DNA of 64,000 nucleotides from positions 558,001-622,000 of the forward strand of contig CAVQUX010000010.1 in the NCBI GenBank assembly GCA_963716925.1, given 5' to 3'. The position numbers and the translations under genes are program-made. Shown one piece after another: positions 19,179 to 28,800 of this stretch (position 1 is the first letter of the stretch; each line of letters opens with the position of its first letter). The notes below the pieces were generated by a model that was not told the DNA's origin, ran no database searches, and saw only the letters and a program-made list of their open reading frames with translations. The stretch comes from DAISKN01 sp963716925 (lineage in GTDB: Bacteria; Acidobacteriota; Vicinamibacteria; Marinacidobacterales; SMYC01).

Positions 19179-20041
19179 AAGATCGGCGCGGTGAAAATGA
19201 AGGCGTCGAAACGGTCGAGCATCCCACCGAACGTGGGTAGAAGGGTGCCGAAGTCCTTCACTCGCGCGCGTCTCTTGAACGCCGAGGCGACGACGTCGCC
19301 GAGCTGGCCGAACACCCCGATCGCCGCGGCGGCGGCGAGCACCTCGGCGAGGCTCCACTCCGGCTCGGCGAACCTCAAGAAGTAACCCGTGAGGATGGTC
19401 CACAGCAGTCCCCCGACGCTTCCGCCGTAGGTCTTGTTCGGGCTCAGTACCGGCCAGATCTTCCTCTTGCCCAGGAGGCGCCCCCAGAGAAGCGCCATCG
19501 CGTCGTTGACCAGCACCAGCATGTAGAAGAAGGCGACGTGGCCGAAGAAATTGTCGTGCCCGGCGAGCAGAACCGCATGGCCTCCCAGGAGGCCGATGTA
19601 GGAGAGGGCGCGCACGTTTTGAGCCGTGGCGTCGAGCGCCTGGTCGGAGTCGGAGCTGAAGAGAGGAATCAGGAGGAGCAGGACGATCCCGACGACGAAC
19701 GCGAGGTAGAGGCTCCCCTCGCCCAGCATGCCCGCGAGCGGAACCAGGGCTCCGAGCAGACAACCCCAGGCGACGAAACCTCCGGTGAGAGCGAGAAGCT
19801 CGCGGGTCGAGATCGACAGGATCGAGACCACGAGGAGGGAGAACGCCGCTGGATGGAGGAACGCGGACCCCAGGAGAGTTCCGGTGACGACCAGGTAGGT
19901 CACGTACTTCACCCACATCGTGCGGCGTCCGGCATGGTCGACGCGCCGGGTCCAGTTGCCCGCCGCGATGAGGGCAGCTCCGAGGGCGAACAGACCTCCG
20001 TAAATCAGGAGAACTCTCAGCGCTACCGAGGGCTCGCTCAT
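19145..20041 (-). CDS. cdsA: Phosphatidate cytidylyltransferase (CdsA-like)
   Basis: 298 residues with about eight membrane helices. The C-terminal signature SAFKRRARVKDFGTLLPTFG followed by GMLDRFDAFIF matches the CDP-diglyceride synthase pattern (K-R...KD...P.HGG..DR.D), with Phe in place of the usual His. The product makes CDP-diacylglycerol from phosphatidate and CTP at the inner membrane. It lies six bases below the CDP-alcohol phosphotransferase gene, so substrate supply and use are encoded together. The cluster copy is probably a second CdsA besides the housekeeping one; this cannot be tested here. Confidence 0.88.
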   Translation of the reverse strand: MSEPSVALRVLLIYGGLFALGAALIAAGNWTRRVDHAGRRTMWVKYVTYLVVTGTLLGSAFLHPAAFSLLVVSILSISTRELLALTGGFVAWGCLLGALVPLAGMLGEGSLYLAFVVGIVLLLLIPLFSSDSDQALDATAQNVRALSYIGLLGGHAVLLAGHDNFFGHVAFFYMLVLVNDAMALLWGRLLGKRKIWPVLSPNKTYGGSVGGLLWTILTGYFLRFAEPEWSLAEVLAAAAAIGVFGQLGDVVASAFKRRARVKDFGTLLPTFGGMLDRFDAFIFTAPIFYLFVKWTSSP

Positions 20042-20047
20042 TCGCCG

Positions 20048-20767
20048 TCAGCGCGACCGATCGAAACCCGGCTTGAGGACGCCGAATCTCAACAGCACCG
20101 GGTACAGGTAGAGCTGGACCAGGATCATCACCAGCAGCGCCCAGAGGAGCGGGCGCCAGGTGTCTCTGAGCCAGACCATGAGGGGGACGAAGGCGACGAA
20201 GGTCGCGTAGTTGGTGATGCTCTTCCAGCCGAACTTCCAGTGCGTCGTCACCAGGCTGGTGATCGGATAACGCACGGGCGAGAGGCAAAGGACGATGAGG
20301 ACGGCCGTGTAGAGGGTCGCCCAGAGGGGATGAAGGGCCAGGAAGTAGAACAGGAATACCGAGAAGAAAATCGGGGTCGAGCCTATGGAGTAGCCCTGGC
20401 GAAGGACCTGTTCCTTCATCGCGTATTTCAAGCTGCAGGTCATCGCGGCGACGAGACAGAGCGGAGCGCCGTAGCCGGGGAGAAAGACGCCCGTGCGCCA
20501 GAAGAAGACGAGCGGAACGAACGTCAGCGAGATCACGTCGGTAATCATGTCGAGAGCTTCACCCGCGACCAGAGGAACCCTTTCCTTGATGCGGAATCTC
20601 CGAGCGAGCGTCCCGTCGGTGAAATCGATGACGATGGGAAAAAAGATCAACCGGGCCGCGAGCGGCTCCTGCCCCGAGAACAGAGCGAAGAGCCCGCTCA
20701 TGGAGAAAGCGAGACCGCTCAGGGTCCAGAGGTGGACCAGGAAGTACCGGCTGAAGAGAAATCTCAC
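20048..20767 (-). CDS. CDP-alcohol phosphatidyltransferase, phosphatidylcholine-synthase-like
   Basis: 239 residues, multi-helix membrane protein. The catalytic motif is DFTDGTLARRFRIKERVP, then GEALDMITDVIS, giving DGxxAR...GxxxDxxxD of CDP-alcohol phosphotransferases. The long spacing and the (V/I)KE..P segment resemble bacterial phosphatidylcholine synthase (Pcs), which condenses choline with CDP-diacylglycerol. The alcohol used here is unknown. The GTG start overlaps the stop of the dikinase gene (GTGA), so translation is probably coupled. Confidence 0.8.
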   Translation of the reverse strand: MRFLFSRYFLVHLWTLSGLAFSMSGLFALFSGQEPLAARLIFFPIVIDFTDGTLARRFRIKERVPLVAGEALDMITDVISLTFVPLVFFWRTGVFLPGYGAPLCLVAAMTCSLKYAMKEQVLRQGYSIGSTPIFFSVFLFYFLALHPLWATLYTAVLIVLCLSPVRYPITSLVTTHWKFGWKSITNYATFVAFVPLMVWLRDTWRPLLWALLVMILVQLYLYPVLLRFGVLKPGFDRSR

Positions 20768-23446
20768 CGGAGGACTCCTTCCGGAAAAGACGCGGCCGAT
20801 CCCGTTCGCGCGGGACGAAACGTCTCCGGGCTCGACGGAGTCACCGTGCCCCGGTCTCCGTCGACCTCGACGATCTGGCCGTCGCTGAGGGTCGTGGTGG
20901 CGCCGCTGACGTTGAGCACCGCCGGAATGCCATACTCGCGGCAGATGATCGCCGCGTGGGAAAGCAGCCCGCCGGTCTCGGTGATGACCGCGGACACGAG
21001 GTTCAGCACCGGCGTCCAACCTGGATCGGTGAAACGGGTCACGAGGACGTCTCCCTTCAGGAGTCGGCGGCTCTCGGCGATGCTGCGGATGATCCTGGAG
21101 GGTCCGAGCGCCCGTCCGGGACTGCCGCCGATCCCACGGAGAACGCCGTTCGGGCTCGCGGAAGGTCGCTCGGCGCCGATGGTCCACCGCGGACCGATCT
21201 CGTTCGGATTCTCGAAGTTGCGGAAAGAGGCGTTGTAGTCCATGGCCGATCGGGCCGCCGCCCGTGCCTGCGGCGCGGTCATCGCGCCCTCGAGCAAGTC
21301 GAACACCTGCCGGAAGCTCAGGAAGAATATGTCTCCCTCGCGCTCGAGCACTCCCTCCGCGACCCAGCGGCGCGCCATCTCCGTCGTGAATTTGCGAACC
21401 AGATAGTAGGCGCGCGCCGATCGGTCCCGCATCTCCTCCCGCCACCAGGTGTACTTCCGCACGAGATCGAGACGCGAAAAGAACTGGCGCCGCGGGAGAG
21501 AGAACCATCGGCTCACGGGACTCCGGACAAAGGCATCCTCCGCCTTCCGTCTCTCCGCCAGGTAGAGCTCGTAGCGCCGCTGGTTCATGAGCTCCGGGTC
21601 CTCGGTCTCGTTGCCCTCCTTGAGGAAATCCCTGAGCGTATCGATCACGAAGGAAACGTCCTCGTCCCAGCGCGGAACGGTCAGATCCAGCTCACTGCGG
21701 CTGTGGTAGCGGTAGCGGCGGATGTAGTCCCGCACGTCGTTCCAGCGGGAATCGCCGGCCTCCGAGGAGCTCATGCCCTTCACGATCTCGTCGGTCGGCC
21801 GCGAGAGCAGGAGGTCTCTCATGTCATTGCTCGCTTCGAGCTTCCGCGCGAGCCGCCACATGTCGTAGAGCGGCAGCAGCGTTCTCAGCCGCGGGATGCC
21901 GGTGATCAAGTTGAGGTCCGAGAGCTCGTGGCCGGCCGCCAGGAGCTTCTCGAGCGACTCCTTGAAGTCGATCTTGCTGTTGGACTGGTTGAAGATGGTG
22001 AGAAAGTAGTTGGACTCCGTCTCGAAGTAAGTTTGCTCGATCAGCCTCCGGTAGTGCGGAACGAGCTCGGACAGCGGGAGCTCCCGGATGGGCAGTCGGT
22101 CGTAGCTCTCTTCGGTCTTTTCGAACCGCTCCACGAACTCCTGGTCGACGGCGAGCTGCCTCCGGTAGGTAGCGCTCAATGCGATGAGGGTCGGGATGGC
22201 TTTGAGGACGCGCCACGGAGTCACCGGCGTCGTGACTCCGGTTCCTTCGTAAGTGACGCGAATGGACAGATCGGTGTCGAAGTTGCGCTCGACGAATCCC
22301 GGAATGTTGAACAGGCAGCGCTTCACGGCGCCGAGGTTCCAGTAGGGCCGGCCGAAGAACACCTTGCCCCATTGGTCCCGGTCGATTTCGCCCTCGAGGA
22401 GCTTCAGCTCCTTCAAGTAGTCGGGCAGAGTGTGACGCCAGATGAAATCATAGAGAGACCACATGAAGGGCGAGCAGACCGAAGCGGCGACCCCTCCGTC
22501 TCGAAAGTCCGCGGTGGTCCATTCTCCGAAGTCGGGCGAGAAGCCGTACGTAGTGATGGGACGGCTCTGGAGCACGTATAGCCTGCCGCCGGACCAGGCG
22601 AACTCCACGTCCTGTGGATTTCCGTAGTGAACCTGGATTCGACGTCCGGTCTCGAGAAGCTGTTGCTGCTGGATGAGGTCGAGGCAGGGCCGCCCTCGAT
22701 TCGGCCGGCTCGACCTCGACTTCTCGAGTGCCTCCGAGACAGGGAACGACCCTGGTGCGCTTCTCTCCCACTTCGGCGCTCAGCACCTGCCTGGAGCGGA
22801 CGTCCAGCACGAAACGGTCCGGGCTCACGCGACCCGAGACCAGACCTTCCCCGAGACCCCAGGCGGCTTCGAGGAGCATCTCGGTATCGACTCCGCTGAG
22901 CGGGTTCAGAGTGAACAGCACGCCCGAGACCTCCGCCGGTACCATCTTCTGAACGAGCACCGCCATGCGGATCTTCTCGTGGGGGATCCGGTTCCTGGCG
23001 CAGTAGGAGACGAGCCGCCGACTCCAGATCGACGCCCAGCACTTTCGCAGAGACGCAGCGACGTCGGGGCTGGAAACGTTCAAGAACGTCTCGTACTGAC
23101 CGGCGAAGCTCGCCGCCGGAAGATCTTCGAGAACCGCGGAGGAGCGGACCGCCACCGGAGCTTCTCCGAGGTACCCCCGGGTCTCGGCCGCCACCGTCTC
23201 GGTGAGCTCGCCGACGAAAGGAAGAGACGCCATCCTGGCGAGCGCGTGCGTCGGGTCTTCCACGTCGGTGCCGATCGACTCGCGGATGGGGGCGAACGCT
23301 TCCGTGGTCACGCAGATACCGTCCGGAACCTCGAAGCCCGCGCGGGCGAGCTGGGCGAGTCCAAGCGTCTTCCTTCCGACGAGGTGGAGCTCGTCGTCGA
23401 GGATGTCCCCGAGCCTTCGGGTAAGGGTCCCCATGTCCTTCTGCAC
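20764..23446 (-). CDS. PEP-synthase/rifampin-phosphotransferase-like dikinase, one frameshift
   Basis: About 893 residues. The N-terminal PPDK ATP-grasp domain has GRKTLGLAQLARAGFEVPDG, EAPVAVRSSAVLEDLPAASF, AVLVQKMVPAEVSGVLFT and QDVEFAWSGG...LQSRPIT. A 430-residue middle domain follows. The swivelling His domain is C-terminal, with TETGGLLSHAAIICREYGIP holding the catalytic His. The order ATP-grasp, middle, His and no PEP/pyruvate TIM barrel is that of rifampin phosphotransferase, not of PEP synthase. It should transfer the beta-phosphate of ATP to a small substrate, here unknown. One extra base near 22690 splits the frame. An ATG at 23434 is an alternative start. Confidence 0.8.
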
Positions 23447-23550
23447 CTCTCCTGCTGGAGAACGCGTTCATCGACGACGGCCCCTCGTCGCGATGCTTGA
23501 CAACCCCTCTGTCGGCGGAGAGCATACGCCTCCCCACGGACCGGGGCAAT

Positions 23551-24795
23551 ATGCCGGAGTCGAACCGCCCCTTCCTCGCATTCCCCCACGCCGGCTTTCT
23601 GGCGCACACCGTGCGGCTTCTCGAAATCAGCCGGGTCCTGCGCGACATGGGCTACCAGGTGCTCTTTTTCTCGAGCGGAAAATACGGCCGCCTCATTCGC
23701 GAGGCGCATTTTCCGCTCGAAGAGGTCTTCTGCCTCGATCCCGACGCGCTCATGGAACGACTGAGGCTCGGCGACGTGGAGTTCTACACCCAGGACACGT
23801 ACGAGCGGAGCGTGCGGGAAGAGATGGAGATTTTTCAGCGCTATCGCCCCGCATGCGTGCTGGGCGATCATCGGTGGAGCCTCCGCTCGTCGACCGAGCT
23901 TTCCCGGATTCCCTACGTCTCGGTCCTCAACGCGAGTTGGACCAGATTCTGGGCGCTCCCGATTCGCCCTTACGAGCACCACCCTCTCACGCGCGCCCTC
24001 GGCGGCGGACGATTGGCGCGTCGGCTCGTGAGCCCCCTGGTCCCCGTCGCCGCCCGGCTCTTCAAGAAAGCGGGTGCGCGGGAGCAGAATCGCTGGAGGG
24101 CGGCGAACGGTTTGAGCCAGTTCGAGGTGCATCTCGAGTCGTTCGAGGGAGACGTGAATCTGCTGGCCGACGTTCCGGAGTACTCCCCGTGCCGTCAGCT
24201 CCCGGACAACTTCCACTACGTCGGCCCGCTCACCTGGGAGCCCGATGTCCCTGCCCCCGATTGGCTGCGCGGCTATCGGAAGACGCGGCCCGTAGTCTAC
24301 GTGAGCTTCGGATCCACGGGAGACCCCAGATACTTTCCCGTCGTCCTCGATCTCCTCGCGGAGCGAGAAGTGGACGTGATCGTCACGACGGGAGGCCTGG
24401 CGGAGATCGAAAGTGCCCCCGGGAACTGCCGGGTAGCCGACCTCCTTCCCGGCTCCGCGGTCATGGCGATCTCCGACCTCCTCGTCTGCCACGGGGGCAA
24501 CGGCACCATCTACCAGGCGCTCGCGGCGGGAGTTCCGGTCGTGGGTATTCCCACCTGCATCACCCAGGAGATCGAGATGGACCAGGTCGAGCACTGCGGA
24601 TGCGGAATTCAGGTGAGCGAGACCAGGTTCCGGCGAGCCGAGCTCGCGCGCGCCATCGACCGCGTTCTCTACGAGCCAGACTTTCGATCCCGCGCCAGGT
24701 CGCTGCAATCGGCGGTGCGGGACGCACGGGGTAGAGACGCGGCGGCCAGGCAGGTGGCTGCGTTCGTCGACGCGGCGCCTAGCGCGGCTCGTTGA
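23551..24795 (+). CDS. UGT-type (GT1/MGT) glycosyltransferase
   Basis: 414 residues from ATG. The frame extends upstream to a TTG at 23497, but the family N terminus, FLAFPHAGFLAHTVRLLEIS, fits the ATG. The donor half has VYVSFGSTGDPRYFPVVLDL, VADLLPGSAVMAISDLLVCH and GGNGTIYQALAAGVPVVGIP, then CITQEIEMDQVE. It is a paralogue of the UGT at 15278 (shared LPDNFHYVG and GDHR motifs), and unlike that copy it is intact. The two may add successive sugars to the cluster product. It is divergent from the dikinase and its end overlaps the convergent membrane protein gene by 17 bases. Confidence 0.85.
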   Translation: MPESNRPFLAFPHAGFLAHTVRLLEISRVLRDMGYQVLFFSSGKYGRLIREAHFPLEEVFCLDPDALMERLRLGDVEFYTQDTYERSVREEMEIFQRYRPACVLGDHRWSLRSSTELSRIPYVSVLNASWTRFWALPIRPYEHHPLTRALGGGRLARRLVSPLVPVAARLFKKAGAREQNRWRAANGLSQFEVHLESFEGDVNLLADVPEYSPCRQLPDNFHYVGPLTWEPDVPAPDWLRGYRKTRPVVYVSFGSTGDPRYFPVVLDLLAEREVDVIVTTGGLAEIESAPGNCRVADLLPGSAVMAISDLLVCHGGNGTIYQALAAGVPVVGIPTCITQEIEMDQVEHCGCGIQVSETRFRRAELARAIDRVLYEPDFRSRARSLQSAVRDARGRDAAARQVAAFVDAAPSAAR

Positions 24796-26488
24796 GGTCG
24801 AACACCTGCCGGCGCACGCGGTCATCGGTCATCTGGAAGTACAGATTCCCCGGGTCGGTGAGAGACTGGTCGATCTCGATCCGCAGGCGTGTGGCTTCGG
24901 CCGCGGCGGCCCCCTCGGGTCGGCTCACCGCCTCGATGCGGATACGGTAGTCTCCCACCGTCACCGTCCTTCCAGGGAAAACTGCGAGATCCGCATCAGG
25001 GCGCCGCCTCGGCGCGGCCAGCGCCATTTCCAGTAGAAAGGGTCGCCCCTGTGCCTCGACCTCGAACGCATGGGCACCGACTTGCTGAATTCTTGAAGGC
25101 GGGTCGCCCCACCGCGTCATGCTCAAGATATGGTACTCCAGCCGCCGTTCGGGGAGTTTTCTGCGGAGAGCCTGGATCAGATCGTACTCGACGACCTTCA
25201 TGTCCAGGAAAAAGAGCCGCCGGACCTCGGGAGCATCCGCGAGCTCGCGGCGTATGGATTCGACGCGCGCCTCTTGCCTGCGATTGAAAAGGAGAGCGGC
25301 GCCGCAGAAGGCGAAGGAGGCTGCGAAGAAGATCGCAAGGGCTGAGGCCGTCAGCGCAAACCGAAATCGTGGGCAACGGGCCGGACCGGCCGCGGAGAGG
25401 GCGATGGCCAGAAGCACCGAGGAGCCCGCCGAAGGCAGGTAGAGATGCCAGGGCGCGGGAAAGAATGGCGCCGTAGGTATCAGGAACGCTGCGGACCAGC
25501 CGAAGAAGAAAATGCTGGTCCGGTCCCAGCCGGCTCCACGGCCGTAAAGCCATGCGAGACCGATCAGCAGACAGAGTGCGAGGGTGGTGAGAATCCCGCT
25601 GTCCGAAATCGCGATGAACGGGCCCTCCGCCGGCGGAGCCAGTACGAAGAGCATCAGGAGACCGTGAAGGAGCTTCTCGAAGGCGAAGCTTCCGCATCCG
25701 GCCTCGAACGGCGGGCAGAAGTACTTGCTCGAAGGCGGCAAGCCGGTTCCGCCGAGCGCGGCTTGCCGCACCAGCGAGTAGCCCGCGAGCGCTGCGAAGA
25801 AGAGCAACGCGGGAAACCAGAGGCGCGCGCTCTCTGCGCGCGGGCCCAGGAGCACGCCCGCGAGCAGGAGAAGAAAGGGCAAGGCGAGCGCGTACTCCTT
25901 GGTGAGGAGCGCGAGCGACAGGGCGACGAGCGCGACCGCCAGGCGGAGGCGGCCTCCGGCGCGGCGATAGAGGAGGTAAGCGATCAGGGACGAAAGGGAG
26001 AAGATGGCAACCAGAAGCTCGGCTCGGGTCGAGATCCAGGGAACCGTGGCCGCGTTCTGAGGAAACCACGCGAAGAGGAGCGCACCCAGGAGCGCTTTCT
26101 CGCGGCCGACATCGAGCGCTCGGGCGAGAACGAATACCAGGCAGGATGCGAAGAAGTGAAGCAGCAGGTTCACGCAGTGGAACCCTGGCGCCCAGTCCCC
26201 CCATAGAAGAATGTCGAGCCGGCAGGAGAGAAGCACGAGCGGCCGGAAGTACGTGAGACGGAAGTGGGCGGCTGCCTCCGGAAGCCAGCCGTCGTGGATG
26301 GTGCGGGCATCGAGGACCAGGGCGGTCCACAAGGAGTCGAGCCGGAAGCCCATCTCCTTCGCGGCGGCGAGGTAGGCGAAATCGTCCATGCGGAATCCCG
26401 CGCCCAGCGAGGGCCATCCCGAGAGCAGCACCGCCGCCAGCAGACTCCACCCGGGATGGCCGGCGACCCAGGTGACGGCCCGTCGCAT
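24779..26488 (-). CDS. GT39-like multispanning membrane protein
   Basis: 569 residues. About eleven hydrophobic helices fill residues 10-400. The first periplasmic loop has GFRMDDFAYLAAAKEMG, with the Asp pair expected in GT-C enzymes, and WFPQNAATVPWISTRAELLV follows. A soluble C-terminal domain of about 170 residues comes after the last helix. It resembles the polyprenyl-phosphate-sugar-using PMT/ArnT superfamily or TMTC-like proteins. Donor and acceptor are unknown. Its ATG overlaps the stop of the upstream gene (TGATG). Confidence 0.65.
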   Translation of the reverse strand: MRRAVTWVAGHPGWSLLAAVLLSGWPSLGAGFRMDDFAYLAAAKEMGFRLDSLWTALVLDARTIHDGWLPEAAAHFRLTYFRPLVLLSCRLDILLWGDWAPGFHCVNLLLHFFASCLVFVLARALDVGREKALLGALLFAWFPQNAATVPWISTRAELLVAIFSLSSLIAYLLYRRAGGRLRLAVALVALSLALLTKEYALALPFLLLLAGVLLGPRAESARLWFPALLFFAALAGYSLVRQAALGGTGLPPSSKYFCPPFEAGCGSFAFEKLLHGLLMLFVLAPPAEGPFIAISDSGILTTLALCLLIGLAWLYGRGAGWDRTSIFFFGWSAAFLIPTAPFFPAPWHLYLPSAGSSVLLAIALSAAGPARCPRFRFALTASALAIFFAASFAFCGAALLFNRRQEARVESIRRELADAPEVRRLFFLDMKVVEYDLIQALRRKLPERRLEYHILSMTRWGDPPSRIQQVGAHAFEVEAQGRPFLLEMALAAPRRRPDADLAVFPGRTVTVGDYRIRIEAVSRPEGAAAAEATRLRIEIDQSLTDPGNLYFQMTDDRVRRQVFDLNEPR

Positions 26489-27423
26489 CAAATCGCCCAG
26501 GCGTTCAGTATCTCGATGGAGAGAGGCGGGGCGTAGCGTTCCAGAACCTTCGGATAGAGCTCGCGCTTCGGTTCCATCCCCTCCCTTTTCAAGACGGCTA
26601 CGATCAGCGCTTCCGAGACGTTCGCTCCGAATGTGCGGCCCTCGATGCGCGGGCTGAGCGTTATCAGTTTGTGAACGCCAGCCGCGACGAGCCACGCGCG
26701 GTCGCTCTCGGTCGTGGTGTTCGTGAGAACGACCTTTCTTCGCAGATCGTCGGGAGCAAATCTCCTGAGGAGGAGGAAGTCGCCCGCGATCACGTCCGCC
26801 CAGCCGAAGTACTCCACGAACTTCGGCGTACGTTTCTCCTGCTCGGCGCCCTGGGGGTAGAAGAACTGGATCGGGATCTGGCTCGCCAGGGGAAGCATCA
26901 GCCTGGCCAGGACCGTGGCCGAGCGGAGGCTTTTGATCGGCACCGGGAGGCCGAGAGTGAACATCAAGTCGCCGAAGATCATGGCGCACCCGCGGCTCCA
27001 GAGCAGATGCCCGAGGGCATAGCGTTCGGCGAGGCTGAGGAACAGCACCCGCTGGTCCGGGCGCAGATGACCGGCGGCGAAAAGCCTCTCGGTCGTCGCC
27101 AGCTCGAGCGTCGTCTTGACGCCGAAACCGCAGACCACGGGCTTCGTCGTCACGATGCGACCGAGACGCTCGGCGTCGCGCACGACGTACGTCCTGGCTC
27201 CCACCGCCCACATCCGATCGATGCCGCCTAGAGCGATGCTGTCCACCCCCGGATCGGAATCGAGCTGGCGAAGCATGCGCCGCATCTTCTCCTTGTCACC
27301 GTCGCAGCCGATACGCCGGATCCGCGCCCGGTAGCCGGCGAAGTCCACCTCCGCTTCCGCGTCTCTCGAGCTCGAGCCGAGGCTCACGGATACGACCTGG
27401 ATGGCACGACTCCCGGCGCTCAT
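26488..27423 (-). CDS. Protein of the family annotated as quinate 5-dehydrogenase-like
   Basis: 311 residues, no membrane segment. The N terminus VVSVSLGSSSRDAEAEVDFA, then RIGCDGDKEKMRRML and VDSIALGGIDRM, resembles short proteins deposited under the legacy name quinate 5-dehydrogenase. Their actual activity I cannot vouch for. A second half with LSLAERYALGHLLWSRGCAM and GADVIAGDFLLLRR-like segments suggests a nucleotide-fold repeat. It lies between the PLP decarboxylase paralogues and the GT39-like gene, in the same direction and nearly without gaps, so it probably acts on the same product. Confidence 0.5.
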   Translation of the reverse strand: MSAGSRAIQVVSVSLGSSSRDAEAEVDFAGYRARIRRIGCDGDKEKMRRMLRQLDSDPGVDSIALGGIDRMWAVGARTYVVRDAERLGRIVTTKPVVCGFGVKTTLELATTERLFAAGHLRPDQRVLFLSLAERYALGHLLWSRGCAMIFGDLMFTLGLPVPIKSLRSATVLARLMLPLASQIPIQFFYPQGAEQEKRTPKFVEYFGWADVIAGDFLLLRRFAPDDLRRKVVLTNTTTESDRAWLVAAGVHKLITLSPRIEGRTFGANVSEALIVAVLKREGMEPKRELYPKVLERYAPPLSIEILNAWAI

Positions 27424-27433
27424 TTTTCCGGTT

Positions 27434-28792
27434 TCATGGCGGCGGCATGCTGACGTCTCTCCGGACGACGTCCTCAGGCGTCTCTCGCCTCCGGAGAAGG
27501 TGTACTCCGCGACTCGATACGCCGACGGCCGCGGGCCGCAGGAACCCGAAACCGCGCTCGGTCGCGGAAAAGTAGGCGCCGGTGTCGAGGACGGCGATTA
27601 CGTCCCCCGGCTCGATCGGGGGCATGCGTTTGTTTCGGTAGATCCAGTCCGTCGAATAGCAGACGGGGCCCACCATGGTGACGGGACGGAGCGGGTGGGA
27701 GTCGGCCCGCGAGCAGTTCACGACCTCGTGAATCTCGTAGTAGAGAGGAAAAGCGACGGTGCCGGCACCACCGTCGGTAACGATCCAGGGAGCAACGCCC
27801 TTCCTGCGCTTCACCTGCTGAGCGGTGACCAGCAGCATTTGAGCCGGACCGGTCACGTATCTTCCGGTCTCGACCAGCAGGTGGGGCGGCCGAGAGCGCG
27901 ACTGCGGAAGGAGCTCGACGAGCGCTCGCGCCAGTTCCGGAAGCGGCTCCGTTCTCGGCCGTGCCGACGGCAGCCGAAAGACTCCCTGATACAGCAGAAG
28001 CTCGCTCAAGGTCATCTCCCGGGACGTATGGGTAGCGAGGCCGCCTCCAAGAAACACATGAGACGTCTCGAGCTCGCGCTCCCGTGCCAGCGCCATGGTC
28101 CGGAGGACGGGCGCGATGAGCCGTCGCGCCGTCGCCGAGTCGCGAAGATCCACTCCGAGACAGCAGCACGGTCCGAGATACCGGAGGGCCGGCGTAGTCC
28201 GTAGACGCTCCAGCGCTTCGACGAGGTCTCCCGAGGCGACGTCCATCCCGCGCCAGCCCTCGGTTCTCGCGCCGGTGGCCCCGCCGCGATCGGCGCACCG
28301 CGGAAACCGCGCCGTCTTCACCCGAAGGAACACCGGAAGCGACCCGCCGAACCGCGCGGACAGAGCGGCGAGGCGGGAAAGTTCCCTCAGGGAATCGACC
28401 ACGACTCCCATGACTTCTAGCTCAACGGCCCGTTCGACGAGCCGCTCGGTCTTGTGCACTCCGCTGACGACGATCCGGGCCGGGGCGAGACCGGCAGCTA
28501 GGGCGAGCTCGAGCTCGAACTCGGTGGTGGCCTCGACCGCGAGTCCCGCCTCGCTCGCGCGCTGGGTGACGCCGAGGAGATCGTTGGCGCGAAGCGGCTG
28601 GACGGCGGAAAAGAGGCCCGGATAGATCGATTCGAACGCTTCTCGAAACGCGGCCCCCCGCTCGCGCACGGCGTCCAGGTCCACAACGTGGAGCGGCGTT
28701 TCGTACCCGCGGGCGATCTCCGTAAGCGGTTGCTGCGCCAGAGTGAGGCGTCCCTCCGCGTCGCGGCCCAGCTTCCACGGCGTGAGATCCAT
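27434..28792 (-). CDS. Fold-III PLP decarboxylase paralogue A, lacks the Schiff-base lysine
   Basis: 452 residues, DapDC/ODC-like (group IV). At the position of the PLP lysine motif (YAxKAN) it reads SAVQPLRAN, so the Lys is Arg or Gln. The His that stacks on the cofactor is also missing (GPCCCLGVDLRD). It keeps the glycine loop FLGGGLATH, the ETGR segment and, near residue 385, MVGPVCYSTDWIYR with the cysteine that completes the partner's active site in these dimers, plus DTGAYF. Its adjacent paralogue B shows the opposite pattern. ATG 28792 has GAGG upstream; a TTG at 28804 is possible. It is probably a regulatory or half-site subunit. Confidence 0.8.
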   Translation of the reverse strand: MDLTPWKLGRDAEGRLTLAQQPLTEIARGYETPLHVVDLDAVRERGAAFREAFESIYPGLFSAVQPLRANDLLGVTQRASEAGLAVEATTEFELELALAAGLAPARIVVSGVHKTERLVERAVELEVMGVVVDSLRELSRLAALSARFGGSLPVFLRVKTARFPRCADRGGATGARTEGWRGMDVASGDLVEALERLRTTPALRYLGPCCCLGVDLRDSATARRLIAPVLRTMALARERELETSHVFLGGGLATHTSREMTLSELLLYQGVFRLPSARPRTEPLPELARALVELLPQSRSRPPHLLVETGRYVTGPAQMLLVTAQQVKRRKGVAPWIVTDGGAGTVAFPLYYEIHEVVNCSRADSHPLRPVTMVGPVCYSTDWIYRNKRMPPIEPGDVIAVLDTGAYFSATERGFGFLRPAAVGVSSRGVHLLRRRETPEDVVRRDVSMPPP

Positions 28793-28800
28793 CGCCGGCC

